64,000 nt of DNA from Microbacterium telephonicum (GTDB lineage Bacteria > Actinomycetota > Actinomycetes > Actinomycetales > Microbacteriaceae), in contig NZ_RCDB01000003.1 in NCBI RefSeq assembly GCF_003651225.1, positions 62,001 to 126,000 on the forward strand. Direction: 5' to 3'. Below the pieces are notes generated by a model. That model had not been told where the DNA came from and ran no database searches. It saw only the letters and a program-made list of their open reading frames with translations. The translations under genes and the position numbers were made by a program. Position 1 is the stretch's first letter, and every line of letters begins with the position of its first letter. Positions 44,317 to 52,294 of the stretch are shown in pieces.

Positions 44317-44642
44317 ATGAGCGTTGCATTGATCACGGGCGCGGCACGCGCCGACAGCATCGCTGCGGGGATCGTCCCGCGGTTGGCCGCTGACGGGTGG
44401 GATGTGGTCACGAGCGACCTCGACGGATGCGACTACGCCTGCGACCTGTCGACTCCGGAGGGACCGGGCGAGCTGGTTCGGCGGGTGATCGCCGACCGTG
44501 GACGGCTCGATGCGCTCGTGCTGTGCCATGCCCACGACGTCGAGTCGACGCCGGCACCCGCGATTCCCTGAGGGAGATGCATCCGCCGGCCGACTCGGCA
44601 CGCCGCGCGACATCGCCGCACTGGTCTCGGCGCGCTACTGAG
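44317..44642 (+). pseudogene. Short-chain dehydrogenase gene with internal deletion and frameshift
   Basis: The ATG at 44317 gives 84 aa of an SDR Rossmann start: VALITGAARADSIAAGIVPR, DVVTSDLDGCDYACDL, LDALVLCHAHDVES, then a premature stop at 44571. In a different frame just beyond (44600-44642) come AGRLGTPRDIAALVSARY and a stop, the typical C-terminal SDR block GRLGTPxDIAxxVxFL, cut short. About 110 middle residues with the YxxxK site are gone. Confidence 0.7.
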
Positions 44643-44658
44643 GCACCCGCACTCGCCG

Positions 44659-45855
44659 TCATTCGTGCTCCGGCAACTGCGGAGCCGACCACCCCGGATC
44701 CCGCCCGAGATGCGTCGCGCGTGCGAGCGCGTCGGCGCCGAATCGGTCGCGGACGGCGTCGAAGACCGTGTCGATCCGAGCCCCATCCCCCCAGTCGATG
44801 GGCAGCTCCTCCGGCACCTCCTCCCCTCGCGCCAGCTGGGCGAACGACAGGCCGATGAGCGTGATGCCGCGCGACTCGATCTCCGACCGCGCGGCGACCA
44901 GCAGCCCCCGCGCCGCCGCCAGCAGCACCGCTGTACGGTCGGTCGGCAGGCGGAGCGATCGCGATCTCGTCGCCCGCGAGAAGTCGCCGAACCGCAGCCG
45001 GAGCACGACAGTGCGGCATCCGCGCCCCCGATCGCGCAATCGCCGGGCGAGCCGGTCGACGATCTGTATGAGCATGACATCGAGCTCGGTCATCGAGCGC
45101 GGGCGCGAGCCGAGCGCCCGCTGCGAGCCGATCGATCCGCGCCGCGCCGTCGTGACGACGGGACGAGGGTCCCGCAGCCGCGCGAGGGCATGGAGGTGCG
45201 CTCCCGCCGCCCTGCCGAGCAGGCGCTCCGCCGAAGACGCCTCGAGCTCCGCAAGCTGACCGACCGTACGGATGCCGAGCCGGTGCAACTCCTCCGCCGT
45301 GACCGGGCCGACCCCCCACAGCCGCTCCACCGGCAGCGGCAGCAGGAAGTCCTCCTCGCCGTCCGGGTCGACGACCAGCAGCCCGTCGGGCTTGCTCACC
45401 GCGCTGGCGACCTTCGCCAGGAACTTCGTGCGCGCCACCCCCACCGAGATCGGAAGCCCGACTTCGGTGCGCACACGCTCGCGCAGCCGCGCTGCGATGA
45501 GTTCCGGTGAGCCGACCAGACGCCGCAGCCCGCCCACCTCGAGGAAGGCCTCGTCGATCGACAGACCTTCCACCAGCGGCGTCGTGTCGCGGAAGATCCC
45601 GAACACGGCGCGGCTGGCCTCGACGTACGCGTCCATCCGGGGCGGGACGACGACGGCATCCGGGCACACCTCACGAGCCTGCCGTCCGCCCATCGCCGTA
45701 CGGACGCCTCGTGCTTTCGCCTCGTAGCTCGCCGCGAGCACGACTCCCCCGCCGACGATCACCGGCCGCCCTCGCAGCTCCGGAGCATCGCGCTGCTCGA
45801 CCGACGCGTAGAATGCATCGAGGTCGGCGTGCAGCACTGTGGCTTCGTTTCTCAT
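44659..45855 (-). CDS. dinB: DNA polymerase IV (Y family)
   Basis: 398 aa from the ATG at 45855. Motif I VLHADLDAFYASVEQRD, the steric region GGGVVLAASYEAKARGVRT, catalytic SIDEAFLEVGG, and little-finger domain with GSIGSQRALGSRPRS. Error-prone translesion polymerase. The longer start at 45909 adds residues absent in the family. Its C-terminal beta-clamp motif is not obvious. Confidence 0.93.
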   Translation of the reverse strand: MRNEATVLHADLDAFYASVEQRDAPELRGRPVIVGGGVVLAASYEAKARGVRTAMGGRQAREVCPDAVVVPPRMDAYVEASRAVFGIFRDTTPLVEGLSIDEAFLEVGGLRRLVGSPELIAARLRERVRTEVGLPISVGVARTKFLAKVASAVSKPDGLLVVDPDGEEDFLLPLPVERLWGVGPVTAEELHRLGIRTVGQLAELEASSAERLLGRAAGAHLHALARLRDPRPVVTTARRGSIGSQRALGSRPRSMTELDVMLIQIVDRLARRLRDRGRGCRTVVLRLRFGDFSRATRSRSLRLPTDRTAVLLAAARGLLVAARSEIESRGITLIGLSFAQLARGEEVPEELPIDWGDGARIDTVFDAVRDRFGADALARATHLGRDPGWSAPQLPEHE

Positions 45856-45944
45856 CCCCGCCTCGCATCGAATCTCTGTTCGACAGATGGTGGCAGCATC
45901 CTCGGACATCCGCGACGTCGGAGGCTCCTCGTAGCGTTCGACAC

Positions 45945-46859
45945 GTGGCGGAACGCATCGAAGACTGGTGGGCGCGGCGGCGGTTCTCGCGCGATCGCGA
46001 CATCCCCTACGACGTGGGGACCTACCGGGACGCCTGGCGCGCCTTCCCGATGCTCGTGCGCCAGTACCACCCGGAACTCAATGCGGGGATCGCCCTCTCG
46101 CAGATCCCGCCGGCGGCAGACGTGCTGCTGCTGTGGCAGTGCGAGGCCGGCCACCTCTTCGTGGCCACACCGACCGAGCAGCGGAGCCGGCCCGGTGGAC
46201 GACGACGTCGCTCCGCGTGGTGCCCGGACTGCGCCGCGGGTGCCGTGCCGCCACGGATCGTCGCACGACCGCGTGCAGCTGTGGCGGCGGATGCGGCGGA
46301 TGCGGCCGCTTCGCCGACCACTCGGAACCCGACGCTTCCGAGATCCGCGTCGAGCGGCGGCAACGCCGGAGCGCAACGATCCGGCGCGTCCCGTCGCCTC
46401 TGCGCGAAGACGCCTCACCTCGACACGGGCACCGCGTTCCACAGCGAATGCGCGCCGAGACCGGCGTCCGCGGCCGAGGACAGCCTCCGCGCCGCGGTCT
46501 TCGCCTCCCTCGCCGTCACGCCGGGGATGAACGCGGTGCGGGTGGCGCGGCCGTTCTTCGAGCACGTCGAGGTGTGGCCCGACATCCTGCTGCCCGAGCT
46601 CCGGGTTGCGGTCGAGTACGACACGACCGGCCGATTCGGGCTCGAGCACGTGGGGCCGCGTGAGGAGTCGGACCGGCGGAAGGACCGTCTGCTGCGGGAG
46701 GCGGGGTGGGAAGTGATCCGTCTGCGCGCGAGTCCGCTCCGGGCACTGGGCCCCCACGACGTCACGGAGGCGACGACGAGCAAGCGCACCGTCGCGCGGC
46801 TGCTGGATGCGCTCCGCGACATCCGAGGTCCGCTGATCGTGGACGCGTACGCGATGTGA
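45945..46859 (+). CDS. Zinc-ribbon protein with Vsr-like endonuclease domain
   Basis: 304 aa from a GTG. The N-terminal part (YRDAWRAFPMLVRQYHPELN, WQCEAGHLF...WCPDCA) is a treble-clef zinc ribbon domain; the C-terminal 100 residues (ARPFFEHVEVWPDILLPELR, VAVEYDTTGRFGLEHVG, RRKDRLLREAGWEVIRLR) are a PD-(D/E)xK/Vsr-like nuclease with Asp in WPDI, Glu in VEYD. Such proteins are frequent in Microbacteriaceae; targets unknown. An Ala/Ser-rich insert (residues 110-150) looks poorly conserved. TAGCGT 45932-45937 is 7 nt upstream. Confidence 0.78.
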   Translation: MAERIEDWWARRRFSRDRDIPYDVGTYRDAWRAFPMLVRQYHPELNAGIALSQIPPAADVLLLWQCEAGHLFVATPTEQRSRPGGRRRRSAWCPDCAAGAVPPRIVARPRAAVAADAADAAASPTTRNPTLPRSASSGGNAGAQRSGASRRLCAKTPHLDTGTAFHSECAPRPASAAEDSLRAAVFASLAVTPGMNAVRVARPFFEHVEVWPDILLPELRVAVEYDTTGRFGLEHVGPREESDRRKDRLLREAGWEVIRLRASPLRALGPHDVTEATTSKRTVARLLDALRDIRGPLIVDAYAM

Positions 46860-46871
46860 GTACCGCCGGTG

Positions 46872-46969
46872 GTTGAGTAGCCGGCGCAGCCGGCGTATCG
46901 AAACCCGTGCACCCACCGCCGATGCCGGGCTCGGGGCGTTTCGACTCGTCGCTGCGCTCCTCGCTCAAC
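46872..46969. repeat. REP-like inverted repeat pair
   Basis: GTTGAG...CGAAAC (46872-46904; centre GCCGGC-GCA-GCCGGC) and, 33 nt further on in reverse orientation, GTTTCG...CTCAAC (46938-46969; about 32 nt). The two units share the ends GTTGAG/CGAAAC. This resembles the short palindromic repeats scattered between convergent genes in Microbacteriaceae; here between a plus- and a minus-strand gene. Confidence 0.75.
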
Positions 46970-46984
46970 GACCGGGAGAGCGGG

Positions 46985-47689
46985 TCAGTAGGACATGTAC
47001 TGCATGTAGAGCATCATCTGGTTGAAGAAGTTGACGCTCCAGATGACGGTGATCACGATCGCGAGGACGACGCTGGCGATCCAGACCCACAGCACCGTCA
47101 GACCCTTGCCGGTCTCGCGCTTGACGACGACGGTGCGCCCGATGATGTAGACCGTGATCGACACCAGCAGGGCGAAGAACGAGTACGCCCAGTGGAACGG
47201 CCGCGCCACGCCGCGGCGCTTCAGCTCCCGCCAGTCGAGCCACGAGAACACGATCGACAGTGCGAGCATCGCGTAGCCGAACACGCTGATCAGCAGCGAC
47301 TGGGCCACGAACCCGCCCATCGCACTCATCACCTCGGACTCCGAGTAGACCGGAGCCATCGAGGCGACCAGCATCCCGTTCCAGTCGATGAAGAAGACGC
47401 TCAGCACGGGAAGGAAGGAGACGAGGATCGCGAGGTACGCCCACACCGTGTCGGTCGACACCCCCGGCGCGGACGGACCCGTCGCCGCCGTCGCATACGC
47501 GGGGGCAGACGGGTAGGCCGGGTACCCGGCAGCGGACGACGCGCCGTACGCGGGAGCGGCCGGCGCGGCGGGGGCCGCGGGCGGCTGCCCTCCCGACACG
47601 TTCTCCGTCCACTGTGCGCCGTCCCACCAGCGGGTGCGCGACGGGTCGGCGGGGTCGGGGTACCAGCCGGCGGGGGTGGGCGTGCTCAT
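46985..47689 (-). CDS. DUF2510 domain membrane protein
   Basis: 234 aa. N-terminal DUF2510 (TPAGWYPDPADPSRTRWWDG), an Ala/Pro/Tyr-rich linker, then about four membrane helices (WAYLAILVSFLPVLSVFFID, FGYAMLALSIVFSWLDW, WAYSFFALLVSITVYIIG, VLAIVITVIWSVNFF). Function unknown; DUF2510 is probably a protein- or wall-binding module. Start overlaps the nicotinamidase stop by 4 nt. Confidence 0.85.
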   Translation of the reverse strand: MSTPTPAGWYPDPADPSRTRWWDGAQWTENVSGGQPPAAPAAPAAPAYGASSAAGYPAYPSAPAYATAATGPSAPGVSTDTVWAYLAILVSFLPVLSVFFIDWNGMLVASMAPVYSESEVMSAMGGFVAQSLLISVFGYAMLALSIVFSWLDWRELKRRGVARPFHWAYSFFALLVSITVYIIGRTVVVKRETGKGLTVLWVWIASVVLAIVITVIWSVNFFNQMMLYMQYMSY

Positions 47690-48270
47690 CTGCTCTTACT
47701 CTCCTCGAGATCGGCGCCCGCGTGGGCGAGTTCGGCCAGGGCGGCCTCGCTCGTCTCGGGCGCCACGCCCGCGACGAGATCGGTCAGAATCCGCACGTGA
47801 CGACCATGCTCCAGCGCGTCGAGCGCCGACGCCCGCACGCAGTAGTCGGTCGCGATACCGGTGATGTCGACGTCGACGACCCCGTGTGCGCTCAGCAGCT
47901 CGGCCACGGTGCGGCCGTCATCGGTCACACCCTCGAACAGCGAGTAGGCGGGAGCGCCCTGGCCCTTGCGCACGTGGTGGGTCACGGCGCTCGTGTCCAA
48001 CCCGGGGTCGTAGTCGGCTCCGGGGGTCCCCGCCACGCAGTGCACGGGCCAGGTGTCGACGAAGTCGGGCTCGCCGGTGGCGAAGTGGCCGCCGTTGTCG
48101 CCGTCGCCGTCGTGCCAGTCGCGCGACGCGATGATCAGCGCGTAGTCGGCCGCATTCCGCTGGAGATATGCACTGATGGCGGACGCGACCGCGTCGCCCC
48201 CGTCCACGCCCAGTGCCCCGCCCTCGGTGAAGTCGTTCTGGACGTCGACGATGAACAATGCCGTGCTCAT
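47686..48270 (-). CDS. pncA: Isochorismatase-family nicotinamidase
   Basis: 194 aa. Catalytic Asp in FIVDVQNDF, metal and Lys region (SRDWHDG; HHVRKGQGAPAYS), nucleophile Cys in TGIATDYCVRAS and cis-peptide before it (GIATDYC). This is the pattern of bacterial PncA, which deaminates nicotinamide to nicotinate in NAD salvage. Leaderless-type TACGCT at 48277-48282 lies 6 nt before the ATG, but that site is inside the MMPL gene, whose stop overlaps this start (ATGA). Confidence 0.9.
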   Translation of the reverse strand: MSTALFIVDVQNDFTEGGALGVDGGDAVASAISAYLQRNAADYALIIASRDWHDGDGDNGGHFATGEPDFVDTWPVHCVAGTPGADYDPGLDTSAVTHHVRKGQGAPAYSLFEGVTDDGRTVAELLSAHGVVDVDITGIATDYCVRASALDALEHGRHVRILTDLVAGVAPETSEAALAELAHAGADLEESKSR

Positions 48271-50534
48271 GTCTCGAGCGTAGCCCGGTACTCCGCTCTC
48301 GTGAGTCGATCGACGGGGATGTCCTCGTCCGCGGATGCCGGCGGCTCCGCATCCGCGCGGGCGAGACGCGACGGCCACCAGATCGCCCGGCCGATGTCGT
48401 AGGTGACAGCGGGAACGAGCAGCGAGCGCACCACGAACGTGTCCAGAAGCACGCCGAACGCGACGATGAACGCGAGCTGCGCGAGGAACAGGATCGGGAT
48501 GACGCCGAGCGCGGCGAACGTCGCGGCCAGCACGAGCCCTGCCGAGGTGATCACCCCGCCGGTCGCGACGAGACCGCGCAGGATGCCGGGCCTCGTGCCG
48601 TGGACGCGCGACTCCTCGCGCACCCGCGACATCAGGAAGATGTTGTAGTCCACTCCGAGGGCGACGAGGAAGACGAAGCCGTACAGCGGCACCGCCGGAT
48701 CTGCGCCCGGGAAGTCGAACACGTGGTTGAACACCAGCGCGCTCACGCCGAGCGCCGCCCCGAAGGACACGACGACGCTCAGGATGAGCAGGACGGGTGC
48801 GAGCACCGCGCGCAGCAGGAGCATGAGGATGATGAGGATGACGAGCAGGATCACCGGGATGATGACCGTGCGGTCGCGGATCGACGTGTCGTTCGTGTCC
48901 ACGTCGAGGGCCGTCGAGCCGCCGACCAACGCATCGGGTACGGCATCCGCGTAGGCCGCCCGCAGGTCGCGGACGGTGTCCTCCGCCGCGATCGAATCCG
49001 CCGCATCCGTCAAGGTGCCCACGAGCATGACGTCGCCGTCCGAGACGGTCGGCTCGGGCGCCGGCGTGCCGGGCGGGCCCTGCGCCGTCACGACCGGCGC
49101 ACCGTCCTCGAGCGCGATCGTCGCCTGCCCGGTCGGCGAGTCCGCCGACGCGATCGCGACGCTGTCGACCCCGTCGCTGTCGCCCAGCACGGTGAGGGCG
49201 TCGGCCAGCTCGTCTTCCGGGACGATGACGTACACCGGGCTCCCCGATCCGGCGGGGAAATGCTCGGCGAGCGCCGCCTGGCCGTCGCGGGCCTCGGAGG
49301 TACCGAGTACGAGGTCGCTGGCCGGAACGCCGTCGGCCTTCAACTGGAGCACCCCGACGCTCGCGGCCAGCAGCACGACGGTGCAGACGATCCACACCGT
49401 GCGCGCGCGCCGGGCGACGAATCGCGCCTGTCGCGCCCACAGCCCCTTCACCGGATGCGCGTCCATCGCCGTGGCCGGATCGGCGTCGAAGCGCTCCGGC
49501 AGCGCGACACCGGCATCCTTCGGGATGAACGGCCAGAACGCCGCGCGGCCGAACAGGGCCAGCAGCGCCGGAAGGAACGTCAGCGCGGACAGCACGGCGA
49601 ACGCGATGCCGATCGAGGCGATGGGCCCGAGCGCGCGGTTGGAGGCGAGGTCGCTGAGCAGCAGACACAGCAGGCCGGCGATGACGGTGCCGCCCGAGGC
49701 GATGATCGGCTCGAACGCCCCCTTCCATGCGGTGACCGTCGCCTGCCAGCGCGACTGCCCCGATCCGACGGCCTCCCGGAATCTCGCCACGTACAGCAGG
49801 GCGTAGTCGGTCGCCGCCCCGATGACGAGGATGAACAAGATCCCCTGCACCTGCCCGTTGAGCAGGAAGATCCCCGCCTTGGCGAGCCACCACACCGTCA
49901 GCAGGGCGACGCACAGCGCGAAGACCGAGGTCAGCAGCACGAGGATCGGCAGCAGCGGTGACCGGTAGACGACGACGAGGATGACGAACACGGCGGCCAG
50001 CGCGGTGATCAGCAGGATGCCGTCGATGCCGAGGAAGCCCTTCACGAGGTCCGCGGTGAACCCGGCGGGACCCGTCACCCACGCTTCGAGACCGTCGCCG
50101 ACGTCGGCCTGCACGACCGCGCGGACGTCGGCGACCACGTCACTCACCTCGCCGGTCGCGTCGATCGGCACGAAGATCTGCACGGCCTCGCCGTCCTCCG
50201 ACGGGATCGGCGGCGACACCTCGCCCACGCCGTCCACGTCGGCCACGTCGTCGGCGAGGGTCTGCAGATCGGCCAGCTGCGTCTCAATGAGCGCGGAATC
50301 GGCCGTCACCACGACGACCGCCGGGATCGACTCGGTGCCGAGGAAGTCGCCGAGCCGTTCCTGCACCTGGGTGCCCTCGGCGCTCGAGGGCAGGAACGAG
50401 GACTGGTCGTTCGTCGCGACTTCGTCGATCTTGCCGAAGTAGGGCCCGCCGACCGACCCTCCGATGAGCCAGATCAGCACGAGGACGGCCGGAATGCCGA
50501 TGCGCAGCCAGCGCGAAGGTCGAACGTTCGCCAT
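48267..50534 (-). CDS. MMPL family RND transporter
   Basis: 755 aa, two repeats of six membrane helices with large extracytoplasmic loops after helices 1 and 7 (RND topology, about 12 helices). Features: LIGGSVGGPYFGKID, GPAGFTADLVKGFLGIDGI, IGAATDYALLYVARFREAV (the MmpL Asp-Tyr pair), second copy VALGVDYNIFLMSRVREESR. Relatives export lipids, siderophores or drugs. AT-rich promoter with an inverted repeat upstream. Coupled to nicotinamidase and DUF2510 genes by 4-nt overlaps. Confidence 0.93.
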   Translation of the reverse strand: MANVRPSRWLRIGIPAVLVLIWLIGGSVGGPYFGKIDEVATNDQSSFLPSSAEGTQVQERLGDFLGTESIPAVVVVTADSALIETQLADLQTLADDVADVDGVGEVSPPIPSEDGEAVQIFVPIDATGEVSDVVADVRAVVQADVGDGLEAWVTGPAGFTADLVKGFLGIDGILLITALAAVFVILVVVYRSPLLPILVLLTSVFALCVALLTVWWLAKAGIFLLNGQVQGILFILVIGAATDYALLYVARFREAVGSGQSRWQATVTAWKGAFEPIIASGGTVIAGLLCLLLSDLASNRALGPIASIGIAFAVLSALTFLPALLALFGRAAFWPFIPKDAGVALPERFDADPATAMDAHPVKGLWARQARFVARRARTVWIVCTVVLLAASVGVLQLKADGVPASDLVLGTSEARDGQAALAEHFPAGSGSPVYVIVPEDELADALTVLGDSDGVDSVAIASADSPTGQATIALEDGAPVVTAQGPPGTPAPEPTVSDGDVMLVGTLTDAADSIAAEDTVRDLRAAYADAVPDALVGGSTALDVDTNDTSIRDRTVIIPVILLVILIILMLLLRAVLAPVLLILSVVVSFGAALGVSALVFNHVFDFPGADPAVPLYGFVFLVALGVDYNIFLMSRVREESRVHGTRPGILRGLVATGGVITSAGLVLAATFAALGVIPILFLAQLAFIVAFGVLLDTFVVRSLLVPAVTYDIGRAIWWPSRLARADAEPPASADEDIPVDRLTRAEYRATLET

Positions 50535-50540
50535 ATCGCT

Positions 50541-50570
50541 AGCTTATCTAGTAATTCGCTCGTCGAGCAA
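50541..50570 (-). promoter_or_regulatory. Promoter of the MMPL operon with palindrome
   Basis: TTGCTC (-35), 18-nt spacer, TAAGCT (-10) 6 nt before the ATG. The -35 end overlaps GCTCG-A-CGAGC, an inverted repeat that could bind a TetR/MarR-type repressor; the patch is AT-rich against its surroundings. Confidence 0.6.
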
Positions 50571-50597
50571 TGTGAGCGGATCGCCCTCCGCGAGCGA

Positions 50598-50990
50598 TCA
50601 GCCCCGCACGAAGAGCACGACCACCGACCCGACGACCGTCAGAACGCCGAGCACCGCGAACGCGACGGACGCCCAGGCGAGCAGCCGCAGCACCGCCGGC
50701 CGCCGTTCGAGGCGCACCAGTCCGGGCCGGCCGAGGCGGAACCAGATCGTCGCGTCGTCCGCATCCGCCAATGTCGCGGCATCCGAAGGCGTCAGCGGGG
50801 CGACGTGCGCACCGTCCGCGCCGAACCAGCGGACGACCGGCTCCGCGCCGTCACGGTCGACGATCGCCTCCGCCTGCGCCCACGAGCCGTCGGCGGCCCA
50901 CACGATCAGCCACACCACCCCGAACAGCGCGGCTCCGGCGAATCCGATCCAGGAGAAGATCTCGAGCACCGCGTCCAGTGCGTGATCCAT
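50598..50990 (-). CDS. Uncharacterised two-helix membrane protein
   Basis: 130 aa. Helices at about 10-32 (FSWIGFAGAALFGVVWLIVW) and 104-128 (LLAWASVAFAVLGVLTVVGS); the domain between (EAIVDRDGAEPVVRWFGADG...RPGLVRLERRP) is probably outside the cytoplasm. No known domain. Lies between MMPL and the tRNA-Thr terminator, not overlapping either. Confidence 0.75.
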   Translation of the reverse strand: MDHALDAVLEIFSWIGFAGAALFGVVWLIVWAADGSWAQAEAIVDRDGAEPVVRWFGADGAHVAPLTPSDAATLADADDATIWFRLGRPGLVRLERRPAVLRLLAWASVAFAVLGVLTVVGSVVVLFVRG

Positions 50991-51014
50991 CCGGGGCGCC
51001 TCACTCGTGGGATG

Positions 51015-51046
51015 CGAAGAGGGGCTCCGCCCGGAACCCCTCTTCG
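51015..51046 (-). terminator. Terminator of tRNA-Thr(CGT)
   Basis: Perfect 10-bp stem CGAAGAGGGG/CCCCTCTTCG around 12 nt, starting 5 nt after the tRNA 3' end on the minus strand. Confidence 0.85.
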
Positions 51047-51050
51047 TCGG

Positions 51051-51123
51051 AGCCGCCTAAGGGAATCGAACCCTTGACCTATTCATTACGAGTGAATCGC
51101 TCTGCCGTCTGAGCTAAGGCGGC
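51051..51123 (-). tRNA. tRNA-Thr (anticodon CGT)
   Basis: 73-nt cloverleaf: acceptor GCCGCCT/AGGCGGC, D-arm with TAGCTCAGACGGCAGAGC, anticodon stem ATTCA/TGAAT around CTCGTAA (anticodon CGT, reads ACG), T-arm AAGGG-TTCGATT-CCCTT. CCA not encoded. -10 TAAGAT at 51154-51159. Confidence 0.97.
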
Positions 51124-51336
51124 GCAAGGCGCGAGCGCCGTGCACGATCAACGATCTTACAGTGTCGCGAAGGGTGCCGCGAACCACGCCTGTTACGCCG
51201 GGCTACGCCCCCTCCGGCACGCCACCCGGATGCCGCCTACCGTGGACATCGGCACCGCGACGAGGCGAGCGCGGTCCCCGATCCGCTCGGCGCCTGGCGC
51301 GCAATCCGGTGCCTCCATCTCACAAGGAGCACCACC

Positions 51337-52233
51337 ATGTCCAAGAAGACGATCATCGCGGCGGCCGTCGGCCTGCCCCTTGCCCTGCTGCTCAGCGCGT
51401 GCGCCGGCGGGTCCGCCGACACTGCCGCGTCGGGCGAGGCCACGACCGAGACGGTGAAGATCGGCGTCGTCGGCGCCGGCGACGAGTACTGGCAGACCTA
51501 CAAGGACGCCGCCGCCGCCGAGGGCATCGACGTCGAGCTCGTCGACTTCAGCGAGTACACGCAGCCGAACCCGGCGCTGTCGGCCGGCGAGCTGGACCTC
51601 AACCAGTTCCAGCACATCATCTACCTCGCGACGTACAACGTGCAGGCCGACGACGACCTCGTCCCGGTCGGCGCCACGGCGATCTATCCGCTCGGCCTGT
51701 ACTCGGACAAGTACACCTCGCCCGACGAGATCCCCGCGGGCGAGACGGTCGCCGTCCCCAACGACGAGTCGAACCAGGCGCGCGGCCTGCTCGTGCTGCA
51801 GTCGGCGGGCCTGATCGAGCTGAAGGACGGCGGCTCACCGTTCTCCACCGTCGCCGATGTGCTGCCCGAGTCGAAGGTCAAGGTCGAGGCGCTCGACGCC
51901 GCCTTCACCGCCACCTCGCTCCCGGACGTCGCCGCCGCGATCATCAACAACGACTTCGTCGAGGATGCCGGACTCAGCTTCGACGACGCGATCGCGCAGG
52001 ACGACCCGTCCGACCCGAACGCGGTGCCGTACATCAACATCTTCGCCGCCCGCGCGGAGGACGCCGACAACCCGACGTACAAGAAGCTCGTCGAGATCTA
52101 CCAGAACACCCCCGAGGTGCAGGAGGGCGTGCAGAAGGCATCCGGCGACACCGCCGTGCTGCTGACCACGCCGGCCGACGAACTGGTCTCGTCACTCAAG
52201 AGCGTCGAGGACGACATCCGCGCCGCACAGTGA
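51337..52233 (+). CDS. metQ: Methionine-type ABC transporter substrate-binding lipoprotein (MetQ/NlpA)
   Basis: 298 aa. Lipobox LLSAC with Cys near residue 23, then the NlpA fold: VKIGVVGAGDEYWQTYKDAA, VELVDFSEYTQPNPALSAGE, DLNQFQHIIYLATYN. Binds methionine (D or L) or a related amino acid outside the membrane. ATG follows AAGGAG. TACCGT (51238-51243) is a candidate -10 with a roughly 90-nt leader; I see no known SAM riboswitch in it. Confidence 0.93.
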   Translation: MSKKTIIAAAVGLPLALLLSACAGGSADTAASGEATTETVKIGVVGAGDEYWQTYKDAAAAEGIDVELVDFSEYTQPNPALSAGELDLNQFQHIIYLATYNVQADDDLVPVGATAIYPLGLYSDKYTSPDEIPAGETVAVPNDESNQARGLLVLQSAGLIELKDGGSPFSTVADVLPESKVKVEALDAAFTATSLPDVAAAIINNDFVEDAGLSFDDAIAQDDPSDPNAVPYINIFAARAEDADNPTYKKLVEIYQNTPEVQEGVQKASGDTAVLLTTPADELVSSLKSVEDDIRAAQ

Positions 52234-52242
52234 CATCCTCGT

Positions 52243-52275
52243 GTGTGCGGCCCGTTCTCCGAGCGGGCCGCACAC
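52243..52275 (+). terminator. Intercistronic hairpin metQ/metN
   Basis: Perfect 12-bp stem GTGTGCGGCCCG/CGGGCCGCACAC with a 9-nt loop; as between pstS and pstC, it should raise the binding protein over the membrane parts. Confidence 0.8.
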
Positions 52276-52294
52276 GCGCGCAAGGAGCAGGACC

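Noticed and set aside
40158..44660. Insertion sequence or prophage as cause of the degraded region
   Set aside because: No transposase, integrase or terminal repeats could be found between 39.5 and 44.7 kb.
51250..51336. SAM riboswitch before metQ
   Set aside because: The leader has GC stems but I see no SAM-I or SAM-II core; not supportable by eye.
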